NCBI GenBank assembly: GCA_001899175.1
Contig: MKVH01000015.1
Coordinates: forward strand, 1 to 64,000
DNA length: 64,000 nt
From: Candidatus Kapaibacterium thiocyanatum
GTDB taxonomy: Bacteria > Bacteroidota > Ignavibacteria > Kapaibacteriales > Kapaibacteriaceae
Direction of reading: 5' to 3'
In this document: piece after piece, positions 46,352-54,694 of the stretch
Numbering within the stretch: position 1 is the stretch's first letter
Layout of the letters: each line of letters opens with the position of its first letter
Position numbers and translations under genes: made by a program
The notes under the pieces: generated by a model
The model's database searches: none
What the model was told of the DNA's origin: nothing
The model's input: the letters and a program-made list of their open reading frames with translations, nothing else

Positions 46352-47986
46352 CTATCCGTCCAGCCTCACATCGACGAATGCGAATGCGGAACCGTCGAAG
46401 AGGCCCCTGTCGCTGAGCTTCAGAGCCGGTATGACGAGCAGCGCCATGAAGGACAACGTCATGAACGGAGCACGCAGCCCCGTGCCGAGTTCCCTCTTCA
46501 CCCGCCCGTCCAGGGCGGCATAGGCGGCAGCCACCTCGTACCCGTCGGCAGCGCTCATGAGGCCTGCGACGGGCAGCGGCAGGACGTCCGTACGACCGTC
46601 GGCATGGACGCTGACGCCGCCGCGTGCGTCGATCACGGCATTGACGGCCGCGGCGATATCGGCATCGTCGACACCGACGGCGACGACGTTGTGCGAATCG
46701 TGGGCCACGCTGCTGGCCAACGCCCCGTGCGTCAGGCCGATGTTCCGGATGAAGGCCACGGCGGGTTTCGCGTCGGTATAGCGATTGACGACGACGATCT
46801 TCAGCACGTCCGTGGAAGGATCGGAGCGCAGCGCACCGTCCTCGAGAATGGCCGAGGCATGGACTTCGTTCGTGACGAGTTGTCCGTCCAGGGCTTCGAT
46901 CACACGCACACGGTCCGTCGTGGCGGGCAGCCGCAAGGCACCGGCGTCGATCCGGCCCGCACCGAACTTGTTGATCGTGCCTTCCTCCACACGCAGAATG
47001 CGCGTGGAGCCGTTCGAGGCGACGCATGTACCACGGATCCACGTTTCGAGAATCGTCAGCTTCGTCACGTCGTCGACGACGATGAAATCGGCCGGATCCC
47101 CTTCGCGCAACAGGCCGACGGGAAGACCGTAGTGCTCGACGGGATTGACGCTCGCCGCGCGCAGGACGTCGTAGAGTTCATATCCGAGCGCCAGGGAGCG
47201 CCGAACGAGCTCGTCGATATGTCCTTCCACGAGGGAATCGGGATGCTTGTCGTCGCTGCAGAACATGCAGCGCTCGGGATATCGGCCGAGGAGCGGATGC
47301 AGGGCGTCGTAGTTCCTGGCGGCAGACCCTTCACGGATGATGATCTTCATTCCCGCTGCCACCTTGTCCAGCGCTTCGTCGAGCGTGAAGCACTCGTGGT
47401 CGGTCGATATTCCATGCGATGCATAGCGGCGAGCATCGTCACCGCGCAGGCCCGGAGCATGACCGTCGATGACGCGTCCATGCTCCCGTGCGACGCGCAG
47501 TTTCTCCATCACGACGGGATCCTCGTGAAGGACGCCGGGGAAGTTCATCATCTCGCTGAGATAGCGTACACGTTCGTCCGCGAACAACGTCCGGATATCG
47601 TCGGCCGTGATCTCCGCTCCTGCCGTCTCGAAGGACGTGGCCGGAACGCAGGACGGTGCACCGAAGGCGATGGTGAAGGGCACGCGCGAAGCGTTGTCGA
47701 GCATATAGCGGACGCCTTCGATGCCGTTGACGTTGCCGATCTCGTGCGGATCGCTCACCGTGGCCACGGTGCCGTGCACGACGGCAAGACGGGCGAACTC
47801 GGACGGTATGAGCATCGACGATTCGATATGGACGTGGGCATCGACGAAGCCCGGCAGGATCGAACGCGACGTATCGGCCGCAGGGTCTTCGACGATGGAG
47901 ACGATACGTCCGTCATCGACCGTGATTCTTCCGGCGAACGAACGCCGTGCATGGACGTCGTGGATCAGGCCTTCGAATGCGATCAT
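46352..47986 (-). CDS. ade: Adenine deaminase
   Basis: The 544-residue enzyme deaminates adenine to hypoxanthine for purine salvage. The ATG at 47986 overlaps the stop of the PIG-L gene by ATGA. GFVDAHVHIESSM is the amidohydrolase metal site (HxH). TVATVSDPHEIGNVNG, EMMNFPGV, DGHAPGLRG, ISTDHECFTLDEAL, KIIIREGSAARN and MFCSDDKHP give the rest of the dinuclear centre. The C-terminal domain (IGLTHGALASSVAHDSHNVVAVG) is the adenine deaminase-specific part. Length is normal. It is the third gene of a permease-deacetylase-deaminase operon. Confidence 0.96.
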   Translation of the reverse strand: MIAFEGLIHDVHARRSFAGRITVDDGRIVSIVEDPAADTSRSILPGFVDAHVHIESSMLIPSEFARLAVVHGTVATVSDPHEIGNVNGIEGVRYMLDNASRVPFTIAFGAPSCVPATSFETAGAEITADDIRTLFADERVRYLSEMMNFPGVLHEDPVVMEKLRVAREHGRVIDGHAPGLRGDDARRYASHGISTDHECFTLDEALDKVAAGMKIIIREGSAARNYDALHPLLGRYPERCMFCSDDKHPDSLVEGHIDELVRRSLALGYELYDVLRAASVNPVEHYGLPVGLLREGDPADFIVVDDVTKLTILETWIRGTCVASNGSTRILRVEEGTINKFGAGRIDAGALRLPATTDRVRVIEALDGQLVTNEVHASAILEDGALRSDPSTDVLKIVVVNRYTDAKPAVAFIRNIGLTHGALASSVAHDSHNVVAVGVDDADIAAAVNAVIDARGGVSVHADGRTDVLPLPVAGLMSAADGYEVAAAYAALDGRVKRELGTGLRAPFMTLSFMALLVIPALKLSDRGLFDGSAFAFVDVRLDG

Positions 47987-48870
47987 GGACGATTCCCTTT
48001 CGATCCGTTCGATGGTGCGTTCAGACGGTCGAAGAGCGTCTTCACCCGTTCGACCTCGTCCGGCGAATTCATCGCGAAGAAGTAGAAGTATTCCTTCTCT
48101 CCCATGTTCATGTAGGTCTGCATCACTCCCTGGCTCTTGTGCTCGGAGATGAGCCAGTTCACGGGAATGCGGTAGTCGAGCTTGCCGTTGTATCCGAACT
48201 TCTGGAGCTTGTCGAATTCGAATACAGGTACGCCCGGGTCGACCTTCGTGACGGGATAGCCTGTGAACTCCGTGTAGGGCTTCGCAGCGTCCTTCCGTCC
48301 GCCACCCATTCCGAGGATGACGGGCCGACGCGACCGGATACGCAGGTCGGACAGCGTCTGCAGGGCGATGATTCCCGCGGCCTTGTGGTGACCATGCGTT
48401 TCGTCGGTCGGCAGCATCGTGAAGATGAAGTCGTATCCACCTTCGATCATGATCTCCGTCAGACGATGCTTGACCCACTCCACGTCCCATACCTGCTTCA
48501 GCACCGTATCGGCATCGAGCGTATAGTGGTTGTCCGTCTGATCGAAGAAGAAATAGTTCCTGATACCGATCCACTTCCCGCCCGCCATCAATTCGCGTTT
48601 GCGGATGGATGGCAGCTCCCTGCGGCCGACCTCTTCGTTGGTGAGATCGAACCCGTAGACGGCGCCAGCCAGCGAGGCGTACTTGTAGCCGGCTTCGCCA
48701 TTGGTGATCACGGCGAGGTCCACCGTACCGCCGAGTTCCTTCGAGATCTTGTAGACGGTCGCGGCGCAGCCCGATTCGTCGTCGGGATGGGCGGTCACGA
48801 TCAGCACTCTCTGTGCGAACGATGGCACGGAGCACAGGACGAACAGCGAACACAGGAGCGAACGCATCAT
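47983..48870 (-). CDS. Exported PIG-L family deacetylase
   Basis: The 295-residue protein starts at the ATG at 48870, which overlaps the permease stop. MMRSLLCSLFVLCSVPSFAQ is a signal peptide. VLIVTAHPDDESGCAATVYKI contains the zinc-binding and catalytic AHPDDE motif, and TMLPTDETHGHHKAAGI gives the third ligand (HGHH). Unlike BshB/MshB enzymes it is exported, so it probably removes acetyl groups from extracellular or periplasmic amino sugars. VGRRELPSIRKRELMAGGK fits the family helix. The gene has ATGA-type overlaps on both sides, so permease, deacetylase and deaminase are one translation-coupled set. Confidence 0.92.
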   Translation of the reverse strand: MMRSLLCSLFVLCSVPSFAQRVLIVTAHPDDESGCAATVYKISKELGGTVDLAVITNGEAGYKYASLAGAVYGFDLTNEEVGRRELPSIRKRELMAGGKWIGIRNYFFFDQTDNHYTLDADTVLKQVWDVEWVKHRLTEIMIEGGYDFIFTMLPTDETHGHHKAAGIIALQTLSDLRIRSRRPVILGMGGGRKDAAKPYTEFTGYPVTKVDPGVPVFEFDKLQKFGYNGKLDYRIPVNWLISEHKSQGVMQTYMNMGEKEYFYFFAMNSPDEVERVKTLFDRLNAPSNGSKGNRP

Positions 48871-50210
48871 GCAGGTGTCCTTCGATGAAGGAAGAAGTAG
48901 TAGACGACGCAGCCGATCATCGGCGTCACGACTCCGGCGATCTGGGCGAGCGGATATGGCGAACCACCGACGACGACGGGCTTCGCCGAGAAGAAGATGG
49001 CCAGCCATCCTGCGATGACCAGCAGAACGGGTACGGGATAGAGCCACATGCGCCACGGCATCGCCGCAGCACCGACGCGTTTCCGCAGGACCATGAGTCC
49101 GACGGCCTGTGCGATGAACTGCGTGAACACACGCATGGTGATGATGGATTTGATGGCATCGTCCAGCGTGAGCGTCAGCGAGAAAAGGATACCCATACCG
49201 CCCAGCACGAGGAGCGAGACGTGCGGGAACTCCATCGTCGGATGCTCCCGCGCGAAGATGCGAAAGAAGAGTCCGTCCTTCGCCGCGGCATACGGTATGC
49301 GCGTATAACCGAGCATCACGCTGAAGAGCGACGACAGGGCGACGACGAGGACGAGACATGTGGCGATGTTGGCGACGACCGGACCGTAGATCCGTTCGAA
49401 GAACGTGCTCACGATGAAGGGCGATGCAGCGACGTCGGCCACCGGCATGACGGCATAGATGGCTGCCTGCATGCAGAGATAGAGGATGGCGATACCGGCG
49501 ACGGACACGAACATGCTGCGCGGAATCGTGCGTTCGGGATTGCGCACTTCGCCACCGAGATGACAGACGTTGTAGTATCCCAGATAGGAATAGACCGTTC
49601 CGATCGTCGCGGCTCCGAGCAAGGGCAACTGCAGATCGGGCCACTCCCCCGTCGGTGTGCTGAAGAACTGCGTCACCACATCGGTCGACGCATGCGTCGC
49701 TCCACTCACGACGATACCGAGCAGGGTAAGGATGACAGCGCCCCACAGTACGACGGAGATACGTCCCACCGCACCGATGCGTCGATAGAGAAGAACAACC
49801 ATCGCCACGACAAGGGCAGCGCCTGCAAGGCGCGAGCCGAGCGGATCGAGATGGACGACGAAGCCGAGATACTTCGAGAATCCCAGAGCTGCCGACGTCA
49901 CGACGAGAGGTGCCTGGAAGATCGTCTGCCAGACGAACAGGAAGGCCATGAGGCGGCCCCATGACTGCGCACCGTACGACTCCTTCAGGAAGGCATAGGA
50001 GCCCCCGGCCAGAGGCATCTTCGCACCGAGCTCGCTCCAGATCGCCGCATCGACGAAGGCCAGGACCATTCCCACGACCCATGCCAGCAGCGCATACGGA
50101 CCGAAGCCCATGGTAGCGGCTACGGCTGCCGTCGTGATGAACGGTCCGATACCGACCATGTCGATCATGTTGATCGCCGTCGCCTGGACAAACGTCAACT
50201 CTCGCTTCAT
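48867..50210 (-). CDS. APC-family amino acid permease
   Basis: The 447-residue protein has about twelve membrane helices. It opens with TFVQATAINMIDMVGIGPFITTAAVAA, containing the unwound substrate-binding turn of helix 1 (GIGPF). WSELGAKMPLAGGSYAFLKESYG follows helix 2 and is an APC signature. YLGYYNVCHLGGEVRNPERTIPRSM (helix 6 with the conserved ExxNPxRxIPR) and LGYTRIPYAAAKDGLFFRIF are further family blocks. It probably imports an amino acid, peptide product or related amine by proton or sodium symport; the substrate is unknown. The start at 50210 is preceded by GGAGATCCC. Confidence 0.92.
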   Translation of the reverse strand: MKRELTFVQATAINMIDMVGIGPFITTAAVAATMGFGPYALLAWVVGMVLAFVDAAIWSELGAKMPLAGGSYAFLKESYGAQSWGRLMAFLFVWQTIFQAPLVVTSAALGFSKYLGFVVHLDPLGSRLAGAALVVAMVVLLYRRIGAVGRISVVLWGAVILTLLGIVVSGATHASTDVVTQFFSTPTGEWPDLQLPLLGAATIGTVYSYLGYYNVCHLGGEVRNPERTIPRSMFVSVAGIAILYLCMQAAIYAVMPVADVAASPFIVSTFFERIYGPVVANIATCLVLVVALSSLFSVMLGYTRIPYAAAKDGLFFRIFAREHPTMEFPHVSLLVLGGMGILFSLTLTLDDAIKSIITMRVFTQFIAQAVGLMVLRKRVGAAAMPWRMWLYPVPVLLVIAGWLAIFFSAKPVVVGGSPYPLAQIAGVVTPMIGCVVYYFFLHRRTPA

Positions 50211-50229
50211 GATGGGATCTCCGCGATGC

Positions 50230-51096
50230 TTATTTCCGTGTCGCGTCGGCCGACCACAGCAGCTTCTCGCGCAGGAGATCGTAGTAGGTACTGTCCGCGC
50301 GCTTGACGAGCTTGACGAGATGATCGCTCTTGGTGATCGTCACCACGTCTCCCTTCGTCACCGTCGTGATGATCTGTCCGTCGGCCACGAGATTGGCTTC
50401 CATACCGTCGAACGGCAGCTCGAAGCGGATCTCGCTCGTGTCCTGGACGATGAGCGGCCTCAGTGTGAGGGTATGAGGAGAGACCGGAGTCAGGCAGAAG
50501 GCCCGTGCCGATGGAGCGATGATAGGCCCGCCCGCGGACAGCGAATAGGCCGTCGACCCCGTCGGCGTCGTGACGATGACGCCATCGGCACGATAGTCGG
50601 CGACGTGATGTTCGTTGACGAAGGCACGTATCGAGATCATCTTCGATGACGATGCCTTCTCGACGAGGATTTCATTGAGTGCATGGACGTCCTTGCCGTT
50701 CACCCTCGTCTGCAGCGTCGTCCGGTCGACGATCCGGTAGTTGCCCTTGATGACGTCCATGATGGCTTCATCGAGCGCCGATACCGGAAATTCCGCCAGG
50801 AAGCCCAGCTTGCCGACGTTCACGCCCATGATCGGCACGTCCGAACCAATGAGCAGCCGGGCAGCGGCCAGCAGCGTACCATCGCCTCCGAACGAGATCA
50901 CCATGTCCGAGAACTTCTCGAATTCGAGCGGCGACACGATTTCACATCGCGACGTCGTTTCGGGAGGAAAGACGGCGGCGAGGGACTCGTCGATGTATAC
51001 TTCCACTCCTTCGTCGAGAAGGCGGTTGGCCGTATGGAGTGCCCACGCGACGGCGTCCGGACGCAGCGTGAAGGCGAGGAGGGCGAAACGACGCAT
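50230..51096 (-). CDS. nadK: NAD kinase
   Basis: The 288-residue enzyme phosphorylates NAD to NADP. SFGGDGTLLAAARL is the GGDG nucleotide motif. GVNVGKLGFLAE, LNEILVEKA (the NE/D motif), YRADGVIVTTPTGSTAYSLSAGGPIIAP, and VSPHTLTLRPLIV are all family-specific. The start at 51096 overlaps the stop of the DUF1844 gene by one base (TGATG). Co-transcription with DUF1844 and pfkA is likely, linking NADP supply with glycolysis. Confidence 0.97.
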   Translation of the reverse strand: MRRFALLAFTLRPDAVAWALHTANRLLDEGVEVYIDESLAAVFPPETTSRCEIVSPLEFEKFSDMVISFGGDGTLLAAARLLIGSDVPIMGVNVGKLGFLAEFPVSALDEAIMDVIKGNYRIVDRTTLQTRVNGKDVHALNEILVEKASSSKMISIRAFVNEHHVADYRADGVIVTTPTGSTAYSLSAGGPIIAPSARAFCLTPVSPHTLTLRPLIVQDTSEIRFELPFDGMEANLVADGQIITTVTKGDVVTITKSDHLVKLVKRADSTYYDLLREKLLWSADATRK

Positions 51097-51371
51097 CAGG
51101 CTGTTCCCGATGGGGACGGAAGCACGTTGCTCTTCGATTCTTCGAGGAAGTTGAGCTTGAGGGTGCTCACCGTATGATCGAGGAACTTCTTCTCGTCATC
51201 GGTAAGGTTGCCCGACGTCTTTTCGGCCAGGATATCGAGGATGTCGATCACGTACTTGGCATGATCGAGGTTCTTCGTGATCTGGTTCGTGGCAGGGTTC
51301 AACATCTTTCCGAGGGCGACCATGCCCTCGAGCTGGAACATCTGCACGACGGTAAGAAATGAAGGTTGCAT
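51096..51371 (-). CDS. DUF1844 protein
   Basis: This is a 91-residue, mostly helical cytoplasmic protein. FLTVVQMFQLEGMVALGKMLNP, then LDHAKYVIDILDILAEKTSGNLTDDEKKFLDHTVSTLKLNFLEE, match DUF1844 over their length. The family is found in many Bacteroidota, Acidobacteria and Deltaproteobacteria and has no known function; it is often near glycolytic or NAD genes. It is sandwiched between pfkA (9-bp gap) and nadK (1-bp overlap), so it probably shares their transcript. Confidence 0.9.
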   Translation of the reverse strand: MQPSFLTVVQMFQLEGMVALGKMLNPATNQITKNLDHAKYVIDILDILAEKTSGNLTDDEKKFLDHTVSTLKLNFLEESKSNVLPSPSGTA

Positions 51372-51380
51372 GCTGTTGAC

Positions 51381-52340
51381 CTATACGAGCAATGTTGCGA
51401 GATCGATAAGATATGAAGGTACGGGTTTACGGGTCACCCACGTCCGCTCGAGCGGAACGTGTGATACCTGACCGTTCATTTCGCCGATCATCACGTCCGT
51501 GACGCCGTCGAGCAATGCGTCCACCGCCGCGGCGCCGAGGCGGGCGGCCAGAACGCGGTCACGCACGGTAGGCGCACCACCACGCTGGACGTGTCCGAGG
51601 ATGGAGACCTTGGACGAGATTTCGTAGCGTTCCTCGATCTTCTTCGAGAGTTGCATGGCGCCACCCGACTCGTCGCCTTCGCCGACGATGACGACCGTCC
51701 GCTTGTCGAGTCCCTGGGCCATGATGCGTTGATAGAGCACCTCGATGTCCGTCAGCGTCTCCGGCACGGCGATGAATTCCGCGCCGCAGGCCACGCCCAC
51801 GTCCATGGCGATGAAGCCTGCATGACGTCCCATCACTTCGACGAAGAACAGCCGGCCATGGCTGTCCGCTGTGTCGCGGATCTTGTCGATGGCTTGGGCT
51901 GCCGTATTGATAGCCGTATCGTAGCCGATCGTGAAGTCCGTTCCCGACAGGTCGTTATCGATGGTACCCGGGGTGCCCACGATGGGAATGCCGTGTTCGG
52001 CATAGAGGGAATGGGCGCCATGGAACGTACCGTCGCCACCGCAGGCCACGACTCCGTCGATGCCGTGCTTCGCGAGCTGTTCGGCAGCCTTCGTACGGCC
52101 TTCCGGTTCGTGGAATTCGGGACAACGGCTGGTCTTCAGTACGGTGCCACCCCGATCCAGGATATTGGCGGTACGGATACGGTCCAGCACTTCCATATGT
52201 CCGGCGATCATACCTGCATAACCGCCGATGATTCCGATGACTTCCAGCCCTCGCTTCTGTGCCGTCCGCTCGACGGCACGAACATGGGCGTTCATGCCGG
52301 GGGCGTCGCCCCCGCTGGTGAACACTGCAATGCGTTTCAT
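51381..52340 (-). CDS. pfkA: ATP-dependent 6-phosphofructokinase
   Basis: The 319-residue enzyme starts at the ATG at 52340 (MKRIAVFTSGGDAPGMNAH). It makes fructose 1,6-bisphosphate from fructose 6-phosphate and ATP. CGGDGTFHGAHSL is the GGDGT motif of ATP users (GGDDT would be pyrophosphate-dependent). TPGTIDNDLSGTDFTIGYDTA carries the catalytic Asp, with Gly rather than Lys at the ATP-specifying position. EVMGRHAGFIAM, PETLTDIEVL and GHVQRGGAPTVRDRVLAARLG complete the site. TATTTTCG at 52353-52346 is a near -7 match only 5 bp from the ATG, so the mRNA may be leaderless. Confidence 0.96.
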   Translation of the reverse strand: MKRIAVFTSGGDAPGMNAHVRAVERTAQKRGLEVIGIIGGYAGMIAGHMEVLDRIRTANILDRGGTVLKTSRCPEFHEPEGRTKAAEQLAKHGIDGVVACGGDGTFHGAHSLYAEHGIPIVGTPGTIDNDLSGTDFTIGYDTAINTAAQAIDKIRDTADSHGRLFFVEVMGRHAGFIAMDVGVACGAEFIAVPETLTDIEVLYQRIMAQGLDKRTVVIVGEGDESGGAMQLSKKIEERYEISSKVSILGHVQRGGAPTVRDRVLAARLGAAAVDALLDGVTDVMIGEMNGQVSHVPLERTWVTRKPVPSYLIDLATLLV

Positions 52341-52424
52341 GGCCGCGAAAATAGGACGAAAGCCCCGTCCGTGAGTAGTTTCGCGCCGCATCGTGGAAGT
52401 TCATCACAACCTCGCCCATCACCA

Positions 52425-53660
52425 ATGGCCACACTCTTCCTGCGCTCGGTAACGGCGCTCGGTACGCTGTCGCTCGTGGCAGCCGCCATTCTGCTCATGC
52501 CCCGGACCGCATCCGCACAGGCGACGACGTCGTCTCACTCCAGTTTCGACTTCAACACCGACGGCATTTCCTTCGCCACGGCCGACAGCTCGAGCAAGGT
52601 CATGATGCGGTTCCGCATGCAGAACACGGCCACGGTCACGACGAAGAGTGTCGACGACCTTTCCTTCGCCTCGACGGACTGGGCCGTCCGGCGCCTCCGC
52701 ATCCGCTTCGGCGGCCACCTGGTGGACCCGCGCCTGACCTTCAACCTCCAACTGTCCTTCGCCCGGGGCGACCTCGACTATACGGATACGCAATTCCCGA
52801 ACATCGTGCGCGACGCCATGATCTTCTGGAATTTCTCCCCTAGACTCCAGGTCTCCTTCGGCCAGACGAAGCTGCCCGGCAACCGCCAGCGCGTGATCTC
52901 GTCCGCGGATATCCAGTTCCCTGACCGCTCCATCGTGAATTCGGCATTCACACTCGACCGTGACTTCGGCTTCCAGGGCTTCTGGCGCCCTGTCGACGGC
53001 GACGTCATCGTCAACCTCCGCGGGGCCATCAGCAGCGGCGATGGACGTAACCAGCCGGCCATCCCCGGTGGCGGACTGGCCTATACCGGACGTGCGGAGA
53101 TCCTGCCCTTCGGCTCCTTCCTCAAGGGCGGCGACTACTTCGAAGGCGATCTCCTCCGCGAGCCTGCGCCCAAGGTCAGCGTCGGTCTGTCCTTCCAGCA
53201 CAACGAAAACCAGACGCGGACGCGAGGCTCACTCGGTGCCAAGCTCTACGAACAGCGTACTGCCCAAACCCTCTATGCCGACGCACTCCTGAAGTATTCC
53301 GGCCTAGCCGTCTATTGTGAATACGCCCGCCGTCGTTCCGACGATCCCCTGACGCGTTCCAGCGACGGCAAGGTCGCCGCCGTCTTCGTCGGGCATGGCA
53401 TGCTGGCCCAGGTCACCTACTGCTTCCCCTTCATGTTCGAAGTCGGGACGCGTTTCGCCCGCGTCGTACCGGATGACGACCTCAAGATGCTGCCGGAAGG
53501 ATTCACGGACCAGACGACCTCCCTCAACCTCGGCTACTACCTCAACAAGCACCGCGTGAAGATGCAGATCGAGCTCGGCCGGGGAGACCGCGAAGTCCTC
53601 GCGACCGACGTGAAGTCGGCCTTCTACTTCGGCCGCTTCAACATGGAACTGGGGATCTGA
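52425..53660 (+). CDS. Phosphate-selective porin O/P-type barrel
   Basis: The 411-residue protein starts at the ATG at 52425 with a signal (TLSLVAAAILLMPRTASAQ). The barrel opens with FDFNTDGISFATADSSSKVMMRFRMQ. It continues with DWAVRRLRIRFGGHLVDPRLTFNLQLSFARGDLDY-type strands, FSPRLQVSFGQTKLPGNRQRV and LDRDFGFQGFWR, all characteristic of the Porin_O_P (OprP/OprO) family. The end is DVKSAFYFGRFNMELGI. OprP homologues take up phosphate, and this gene lies directly before the pst operon, supporting that substrate. It is divergent from pfkA. Confidence 0.9.
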   Translation: MATLFLRSVTALGTLSLVAAAILLMPRTASAQATTSSHSSFDFNTDGISFATADSSSKVMMRFRMQNTATVTTKSVDDLSFASTDWAVRRLRIRFGGHLVDPRLTFNLQLSFARGDLDYTDTQFPNIVRDAMIFWNFSPRLQVSFGQTKLPGNRQRVISSADIQFPDRSIVNSAFTLDRDFGFQGFWRPVDGDVIVNLRGAISSGDGRNQPAIPGGGLAYTGRAEILPFGSFLKGGDYFEGDLLREPAPKVSVGLSFQHNENQTRTRGSLGAKLYEQRTAQTLYADALLKYSGLAVYCEYARRRSDDPLTRSSDGKVAAVFVGHGMLAQVTYCFPFMFEVGTRFARVVPDDDLKMLPEGFTDQTTSLNLGYYLNKHRVKMQIELGRGDREVLATDVKSAFYFGRFNMELGI

Positions 53661-53770
53661 GCACGGTGCGGCGCAAGCCGCCCCATTCGTATGGTGTTGG
53701 TATTACGAATGTTACGCACCATATTGCCCGCCCGTATCATGACGTGGCGGACAGTATTATCAAAAGGTAA

Positions 53771-53810
53771 CAGAGTGGTTCCACCGGTCGACCGTGGTGG
53801 AAGCACTGTG
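53771..53810 (+). promoter_or_regulatory. 40-bp imperfect inverted repeat upstream of pstS
   Basis: CAGAGTGGTTCCACC (53771-53785) and GGTGGAAGCACTGTG (53796-53810) are inverted with 13 of 15 pairs, around a 10-bp centre; CGGTCGACCG at 53785-53794 is itself a perfect palindrome. It lies 41 bp before the pstS ATG. No T-run follows, so it is more likely an operator or leader structure than a terminator. Confidence 0.55.
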
Positions 53811-53851
53811 TAAATTGCGCCCCGATTTTGATTCATCGTGCGGATAGCTCC

Positions 53852-54694
53852 ATGTTCGACGCCCTTCGCCGGTTCGCTCCGGTCGTTCTTCTGATGATCC
53901 TGCCGACCTTCGTCGCAGCATCCGCGCCCGAGCGCATCACCATCAAGGGCTCCGATACGATGGTCATCCTCGTCCAGCGCTGGACGGAACTCTATCCGAA
54001 CAAGAAGGGCCTCGAATTCCAGGTCACCGGAGGTGGCTCGGGCACCGGCATCGCCGCCCTCATCAACGGCACCACGGACATCTGCTCGTCCTCCCGCCCC
54101 ATCAAGCCAGCCGAAGTACGTCAGCTCAAGGAGAAGTATCAGTACCGCGGCATGGAAGTGCGCGTCGCGCGGGATGGCCTGGCCGTCTACGTCCACAAGA
54201 ACAATTCCGTGAAGCAGCTCACGATCGAACAGATCCGCCTGATCTTCACCGGCCAGGTACGTAACTGGAAGGACGTGGGCGGAGCCGACAAGCCCATCAT
54301 CCTCTACAGCCGCGAGAACAACTCCGGCACGTACGAGTTCTTCAAGGAGCACGTCCTGCTCAAGCAGGACTTCGCGGCCGAAGCCCAGCACATGGCCGGT
54401 ACGGCCGCCCTCATCAACGCCGTGTCGAAGGACCCCAACGCCATCGGCTTCGGTGGCGCCGCCTATGCCGCCAACGTACGTCCCCTGGGCGTCGCGAAGG
54501 AAAAGGGCTCGGCCTACGTCACGCCCACCGAGGCGTCCATCCTGTCCGGTGAATATCCTATCTCCCGCTTCCTCTACTTCTACCTCAACGAGCGTCCGAA
54601 GGGTACGGAGAAGGCGTTCATCGACTGGGTCATCAGCCCGGCAGGACAGAAGGTCGTGAAGGACGTTGGCTACTATCCTATCAAGAAGTTCTGA
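53852..54694 (+). CDS. pstS: Phosphate ABC transporter substrate-binding protein
   Basis: The 280-residue protein starts at the ATG at 53852 with a signal (FAPVVLLMILPTFVAASA). ITIKGSDTMVILVQRWTELYPNKKGLEFQVTGGGSGTGIAALINGTTDICSSSRPI is the PstS phosphate-binding part; key pieces are GSDT and GGGSGTGI. YSRENNSGTYEFFKEHVL (the R-x-x-x-SGTY phosphate loop) and AIGFGGAAYA follow. It is of the short PstS type common in thermophiles and FCB bacteria. It binds periplasmic phosphate and delivers it to PstCA. The TGATG junction couples it to pstC. Confidence 0.95.
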   Translation: MFDALRRFAPVVLLMILPTFVAASAPERITIKGSDTMVILVQRWTELYPNKKGLEFQVTGGGSGTGIAALINGTTDICSSSRPIKPAEVRQLKEKYQYRGMEVRVARDGLAVYVHKNNSVKQLTIEQIRLIFTGQVRNWKDVGGADKPIILYSRENNSGTYEFFKEHVLLKQDFAAEAQHMAGTAALINAVSKDPNAIGFGGAAYAANVRPLGVAKEKGSAYVTPTEASILSGEYPISRFLYFYLNERPKGTEKAFIDWVISPAGQKVVKDVGYYPIKKF

